Assembly (NCBI GenBank): GCA_019911985.1
Contig: JAIOJO010000223.1
Span: forward strand, 1 to 5,270
From: Sulfuricellaceae bacterium
GTDB lineage: Bacteria; Pseudomonadota; Gammaproteobacteria; Burkholderiales; UBA9220
Direction of reading: 5' to 3'
DNA: 5,270 bases
Position 1 is the stretch's first letter. The number at the start of each line of letters is the position of its first letter. Positions 1 through 5,270 of the stretch are shown here, piece after piece. The translations under genes were made by a program, and so were the position numbers. Under the pieces are notes generated by a model. That model was not told the DNA's origin. It did not search any database and worked only from the letters and a program-made list of their open reading frames with translations.

Positions 1-3000
1 CTCCGCGATGGTCAGCAGGTCCAAAACGTATCGGCGCCCCCCTTGGCGCAGCACCATGGCCGCAGCATCGCGCTCCTCGTGCGTCCCAATTCCAACAAAG
101 AGCGTAGCCTCCTTGAACGGCCACTCTAACAGTAGCGTAACGGGGTCCGACCCTAACGCCTTGGCGAGCATAGAGATGGGAAAACGGTGTTGCTCGTAGT
201 TTGCGAAAGTTCTGAGGACGTGTTCCTTACGTTGCTGGGCTGACTTAAGCAGCACGTCGAAGTCCAGTTCACCACCCTCCTTGACAATACGAACGCTCCA
301 CAGCGGGCCTGCGGGAACGGCAGCGGCAGCCACCTGCTCATGTGCTTTGTGGGCCACGAAGCCGTAGAGGCTCCCAAGATTAATGACTTCAACCTCTTGG
401 TCACAAAAATTCCAGGCCAGCGTCACCTTGTCCCCCACCTTCAGCCCTTGCAGGTTTTTTGCCATCTCTGAGTCTGGCGAAATCAACTCTGGCCAGCCGC
501 CGGTTCCATTTGTGGTCTCGATGTCAATCGCAATGATGCGGGTTTCTGCAGCTCTGCGTAGGTAAACGACGGTACCTGGCCCAGCCTCTGCCGGAGGCTC
601 CAGTTCCGGAATCCGCTGGCCCAGCAGAACTTGACCCAGGTAAAAACTGGCGGTTTGCGTGCTCCCGGGATTGCTTCGATAGAGCCGGTACAACCGAGCT
701 ATAGCCAAGCCAGTCAGGCCACGCTTGTCTTGATACTTCGAAAACTCGAATTCGTTCTTCGGCGGAGAATTATTGAAGCGGGGGTCGCTGGCCAGATAGG
801 CAGTTAGGGTGGCATTGTCGCCGGTCCGGTACAGCGCGCCGACGTAGCCCAAGGCAATACCTGAATCGTCAGGGTATTGTTCGATCTCCAGTGCGAGCAG
901 GTCCCGCATGCGAGGCCAATCACCCATTCGACGCGCAAGGTTTGCTTCGATTCGACGAAAGTGTGGTAGGGTCTGAACATCAGGTGCCAACTGATCGAGC
1001 ATGTCCCGAGCCCGGCGCCGTTGGTCGCTCTCGACAAGGCAGATGAGCATTCGTAGCGTGATATCATCATTGCCCGGGACATTCACGAGCCGGGCATACA
1101 AGGAACCAGCGTCGCGGAACTGTTGCAAGTCAAAAAACAAATCGGCAACCTGAAGCACATCAAGCGATGAGGCGCTGTCTGCAAGATGCGCGACACAGGT
1201 CAACGCCTCCTGCATGGCCTCGGTTTTCTGTCCTAGATGTCGCAACATCTGACCCAGCATAACCCGTGCAAGAACGTGCTCTGGGTGCTCTTGGAGGTAG
1301 GCCTCAGCGGCACTGACAGCCTTGGTTCTACCCCCTGCCATCCAGTGCGCATGCATAGAGAGCACACGCAACTCCTGCAACCTTTGCGGCTCCAACCCGG
1401 ACGTTTCCGCAGCCACCATGACCTCAGCGTGCCAAGCCAGCGCCCCGCGGTTGGCTGAGACTTCCGCGAGGATACCGAGTACTGGCGGTGGAAGCTCATT
1501 CAGGCGGGCGTCGGTGAGAGCATGAATCGCCGCAACGTCATCGTGCTCGTCGAGTTCGTTCAGCCTGAGTCGCAAAAGCCCCTCTGATAGCGGATGCCGC
1601 ACCAGCGAATGCTTGGCCAGGCTACGAGCACGGTCCTTGAGGCCCAGCAGCATTAACGATACGGCCACATTGTTCGTGACCTCGAGCGAGATGTAGTCGG
1701 ATTGAATCGCAGGTAGCACCTGCTCGAGCGGTTCCAGCCGCTGTATAGCGTCGAAAAGTGCTCCTCGCTGCTCGGCCGTCAACCGCCCGTGGTGTGCCAA
1801 CACTGGGTCGAGTGCGGCCCAAGAGAGCGCGTCGGCCAAGTAAGCCCGCTTCACGTCGAACAATCCGTCATCCGACGCCATACAGCGCTGTAACAATTCG
1901 AGGGCACCCGGATAGTCTCCCCGCGCGTCCCTAAGATGGGCTCGCGTAAATAGGAGGTCTGACGTGTCCCAAAGTCCTTCTGGGAGGTCCCTGTCTGGCT
2001 CTGCCTCGCCCAGAAGTTGGCGCGCATTGAGCTTTAGCGACCATAAGGAAGCGCTCCCTGGAAACTTGCCAAGACTCTCCTCGCAAGCTGTCAGCGCGTC
2101 AGCGGGTTCTTTCTTGAGCAACAAAGCAAGTGCCCGATTGGCATGCGCCTTCTCCTGATCCGAGGCCAGTTGGAACGCCTCAATAAATTCTGTTGCTGCC
2201 TCGTCATAACGTCCTTCCAGTAGGGCGACCGCAGCGTGATTAGTGTGCCACCGAAAGCACGAGAACAGGTCCTTAAACTGCTCCGGATCACCTAGTGCCT
2301 CAAGCAAGCTCAGCGCCTCACGGCTTTTACCTTCTCGCAACCGGTCCCGGATGAAGTCGAGGCTAGTGACAACACGTGGGTCTGCTTCATCTCCTCGCGC
2401 TGCCAGTGTGGCATCCCGCTGCAGGAGGGCTCCGACCTGTTCGAGTAGCTTATTCTGTTTGTCGAGGCAGGTCGTCTGAAACTGGCGGTTGGTTTCGCGG
2501 TCGCTCTGGTACAGAGTCAGGTGCGTGCTGGCTGACTCCTTGATCTCGATAATTGTTGAGCCAGGAAAGCCGGGAATGTATGCCCGCCCAATCTCCGGAC
2601 AAAGCTGAATGTGGCCGGAGAGCTCCCCCCAAAAATCAACCGATACGGTGAACTTACCGACCCTCCGCCGCTGCGCACTTAGTTCGTGGACTGCATTGAC
2701 GAGCTTCGACTTGCTTGGAGCGCTTGTTGCAAACAGCAGGTGTTCAATATCAATGTTGGCATCGTCGGCCTTCTTGATGTCATCAGTGACCGTGGAAAGT
2801 GTGAAGTTCTTCTTGATGTAGTGCTTGCACTGCACCCCGACAGACTTCCTGCCGTCATGCCCAAGGATGTCCACACCGAATTGCGCTTGTCCGGGTCCGC
2901 CCATGCGTACACAACCAGTGTCGTTCCACATGCGCCGATACAACGCATGACACATAGCTTCAAATTCTTCAGCAGTTTCGGGTCGTGCGAGTTCGTTGCC

Positions 3001-3009
3001 GATGCCCAC
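1..3009 (-). CDS. PD-(D/E)xK nuclease - TPR - GreA/B C-terminal - PIN fusion protein, C-terminus missing (left edge)
   Basis: Seen: one open frame of 1003 codons from GTG at 3009 to base 1, with no stop. Residues 1-140 resemble an Mrr/PD-(D/E)xK nuclease: helix EEFEAMCHAL (14-23, E14 or E17 the usual first acid), GVDI with D47, VQCK with Q60 and K62, then LLFATSAPS and DFWGEL, which are common in nuclease domains of anti-phage proteins. Residues ~217-800 are a helical TPR-like array, for example around 255-310, 355-400, 562-608 and 675-725. Residues ~812-885 resemble the GreA/GreB C-terminal domain (ISPDSEMAKNL from 843, GLKVGDKVTL 855-864). The tail holds FVGIGTHEE and ends in YVLDLLTIAE, where D997 fits the first PIN aspartate. 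Known (from memory): TPR-GreAB-C-PIN proteins are predicted conflict-system effectors. Inference: a single-chain defence nuclease acting in the cytoplasm, perhaps at transcription complexes. No STAND NTPase, Walker motif, signal peptide or membrane segment is visible. The frame is certain, the domains likely, the function unproven. Confidence 0.88.
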   Translation of the reverse strand, partial: MGIGNELARPETAEEFEAMCHALYRRMWNDTGCVRMGGPGQAQFGVDILGHDGRKSVGVQCKHYIKKNFTLSTVTDDIKKADDANIDIEHLLFATSAPSKSKLVNAVHELSAQRRRVGKFTVSVDFWGELSGHIQLCPEIGRAYIPGFPGSTIIEIKESASTHLTLYQSDRETNRQFQTTCLDKQNKLLEQVGALLQRDATLAARGDEADPRVVTSLDFIRDRLREGKSREALSLLEALGDPEQFKDLFSCFRWHTNHAAVALLEGRYDEAATEFIEAFQLASDQEKAHANRALALLLKKEPADALTACEESLGKFPGSASLWSLKLNARQLLGEAEPDRDLPEGLWDTSDLLFTRAHLRDARGDYPGALELLQRCMASDDGLFDVKRAYLADALSWAALDPVLAHHGRLTAEQRGALFDAIQRLEPLEQVLPAIQSDYISLEVTNNVAVSLMLLGLKDRARSLAKHSLVRHPLSEGLLRLRLNELDEHDDVAAIHALTDARLNELPPPVLGILAEVSANRGALAWHAEVMVAAETSGLEPQRLQELRVLSMHAHWMAGGRTKAVSAAEAYLQEHPEHVLARVMLGQMLRHLGQKTEAMQEALTCVAHLADSASSLDVLQVADLFFDLQQFRDAGSLYARLVNVPGNDDITLRMLICLVESDQRRRARDMLDQLAPDVQTLPHFRRIEANLARRMGDWPRMRDLLALEIEQYPDDSGIALGYVGALYRTGDNATLTAYLASDPRFNNSPPKNEFEFSKYQDKRGLTGLAIARLYRLYRSNPGSTQTASFYLGQVLLGQRIPELEPPAEAGPGTVVYLRRAAETRIIAIDIETTNGTGGWPELISPDSEMAKNLQGLKVGDKVTLAWNFCDQEVEVINLGSLYGFVAHKAHEQVAAAAVPAGPLWSVRIVKEGGELDFDVLLKSAQQRKEHVLRTFANYEQHRFPISMLAKALGSDPVTLLLEWPFKEATLFVGIGTHEERDAAAMVLRQGGRRYVLDLLTIAE

Positions 3010-5270
3010 CTCAACCCCTCAAAGCCCGCTGGACTCGCATTGCTCTGAATGCACTGGAGGCAGAAATCAGTTCTAAAGAAAAGACGCTAGTCACTTTAGG
3101 GGGTACCCGATAAATGTTATGAGTTCTGAGTTTATCAGAAAGCAATTCATGCCCTGCGCATTCATTTTTTCGTCAGTAGAGAGCTTCCTTCGGAGGTTTT
3201 TTTAGCAAATGTCCTTAGTATCTCAATGACTGCTCTGCGGCATTTTCTGAACAGTTGACCACGATGGCACGACCGTCAGGAACTGGCACAACTAAGACAC
3301 TCGCGTATTTTCAAATCAACACAAATGCAAATTTTGTGTCATCCAGTACGTGCTGAATCAACCACGGATTACACAGATAATTGCCGCCGTTAATTTTGGC
3401 GTACTTGCTCGCCGCAATATTCTTTGGGCGTCAGAATGGGGATGCCCCGATAGGGGTTCAATGTGAGCAGGTCATCGTCGCTTGACACCAACACATCGGC
3501 CGAACAAGACAGGGCCAGCGCCAGAAACTTGTTGTCGCGAGGATCGCGGCAGGGTTGCGGCAAGGCCGTTTCATCGGCCTCTGAAACGGGGAACAGGCGT
3601 GCATGGCGGCGATACAGAACCAGGAAATCTCCCCTGGTTTCACGATCCAGATAGCGATCGAACTTCTCCCGCATCAACACCTGCTCCAGCTCGGCCAGCG
3701 TGGCGGGAGAGGCGCACAACGCAGCACTGGCTACAGCCGCCAAAAAAGCCTGTCTGGGCACGGATTGCGGACACAATACCGCGCCGATCAGTGTGCTGGT
3801 ATCCAGCACTACCCGTTTAGCGAAGCTCATGCACCAGCCGGTTGATGTCGGTATCGGTCAGCTTGGCCGCATCCGTGCTCAACTTCACATCAGCTCGCGC
3901 GAAAAACGCTTCGAAATCCGCCACTGCCTGCTCGCGCTGGCGGCGAATAACCAGCAAATCCTTCATGTCCTCCGGCGACAACAGAAACGCTACCGTGCGC
4001 CCGCGCCGTGTAATCGTGACCGGTTCGCGCTGAGCGCTGTCCAGCAACTCTCCAAAACGGTTCTGGGCTTCCACCGAGGTAACAGTCTTCATGACAAGCG
4101 CTCCTTTTAACTAGCTAGTTTGTACAGTATAGCTATATTGATGAGTTTGCCAATGGCGTTATTAACGCCCGCCATGTAGCCGGCGACGCAGGCATTCCCG
4201 CTTACTCAAGCGCCCGCCCTTCCCCCGCCTCCTCGACTGTCCGTCCGTCGCGGATATGGTAGATGCGCTTGAAGGTAGGAATGATTTTCTCGTCGTGGGT
4301 TACGACGATGATGGCGGTCCGGTAGAGGCTGGCCATCCGGTTGAGAATGCGCATCACGGCCAGCGCCCGCTCGCTGTCGAGCGGCGCGGTGGGTTCGTCG
4401 GCCAGGATCACCGGCGGCCGGTTGGCGAGCGCGCGGGCAATCGATACGCGCTGCTGCTCGCCGCCGGAAAGCTCGGCGGTTTCCGCCCGCGCCCGATGCG
4501 CCACGTCCAGCGCCTGCAACAGCTCCAGCGCCCGTGCGCGGGCCTCGGCGTTGGGACGCCCCGCCAGCATGGGCAGCAAGGCCACGTTGTCGGTCGCGTC
4601 GAGGAAGGGGATCAGATACGGTGCCTGGAAAATGAAGCCGATGCGATCCCGACGCAACGCCCGCAAGTCGGAAATTTTCCAGCCGTCGTCGTAAATGACC
4701 TCGCCGCCCAGCGTCATGCGGCCACATGTCGGCTCGATCACGGCCCCCAGGCATTTGAGCAGGGTGGTCTTGCCGGAGCCGCTGGGCCCGATCAGGCCGA
4801 CCACTTCGCCGGGAGCGACGCTCATGTTCACCTCCTTGAGCGCGTCGACGGCGGTTTCGCCCGCGCCGTAACGCTTGCTCAAACCTTCGATGTGGATGCC
4901 GACGCCTTGGTCCATCCTAGCCTCCGATCGCGGCGGCCGGATCGACCTTCAACGCGGCGCGGATCGCCAGCGTGCTGGCGAGCGCGCATACCGCCATGAC
5001 GATGGCGAAGCCGCGCACGGTATCCTCGGGCAGCAGCAATACGTATTTCGGGAAGGCCGGCCCCCAGATCGTGGCGGCAATCTTGCCCACGGCGAAACCG
5101 ATAATCCCCAGCCCCAGCGCCTGTTGCAGGATCATGCCGACGATGGTGCGGTTGCGGGTGCCGATCAGCTTCAGCACCGCGATCTCCCGGATTTTCCCCA
5201 AGGTCATGGTGTAGATGATGAAGGCCACGATGGCCGCGCTGACGACGGTCAGGATCACCAGGAACATGCC

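Overview
All genes in this window run leftward (minus strand). The sequence looks like a chromosomal stretch of a GC-rich proteobacterium. This rests on high-GC codon use in the ABC genes, AGGAG-type ribosome sites, a sigma70-like promoter and the gene families present, and I cannot name the genus. From right to left it holds the end of an FtsX/MacB-type ABC permease (cut by the right edge), its ATP-binding subunit, a Phd/YefM-type antitoxin with a PIN-domain toxin, an AT-richer 380-base spacer without a convincing gene, and one very long open frame that fills positions 3009 to 1 and leaves through the left edge.

The long frame is the most interesting object. It starts at a GTG that follows a good ribosome site, and it stays open for 1003 codons. 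Read as protein, it begins with a PD-(D/E)xK (Mrr-like) nuclease domain carrying a GVD...QCK signature. A long alpha-helical TPR-like array follows, then a domain resembling the C-terminal (FKBP-like) domain of GreA/GreB transcription factors, then the beginning of what looks like a PIN nuclease domain whose remainder is outside the window. The back half matches my recollection of a TPR-GreAB-C-PIN family predicted by comparative genomics to act in bacterial conflict or defence. Here a DNA-nuclease-like domain is joined to its front, so one chain may hold two different nuclease modules and a possible RNA-polymerase-binding module.

The toxin-antitoxin pair is textbook in layout: antitoxin first, a 14-base overlap, intact active-site residues in the toxin and no clear ribosome site for the toxin. 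Its promoter is covered by a 24-base interrupted palindrome with a central TGTACA, the core known from YefM operators. The ABC genes are ordinary efflux-type components, tightly coupled, and probably belong to the resident chromosome. The TA module and the nuclease-TPR-Gre-PIN gene lie next to them like accessory cargo. The spacer at 3010-3389 contains a short dispersed-repeat-like motif, an orphan rightward terminator-like hairpin and small inverted repeats, which suits an insertion or deletion scar.
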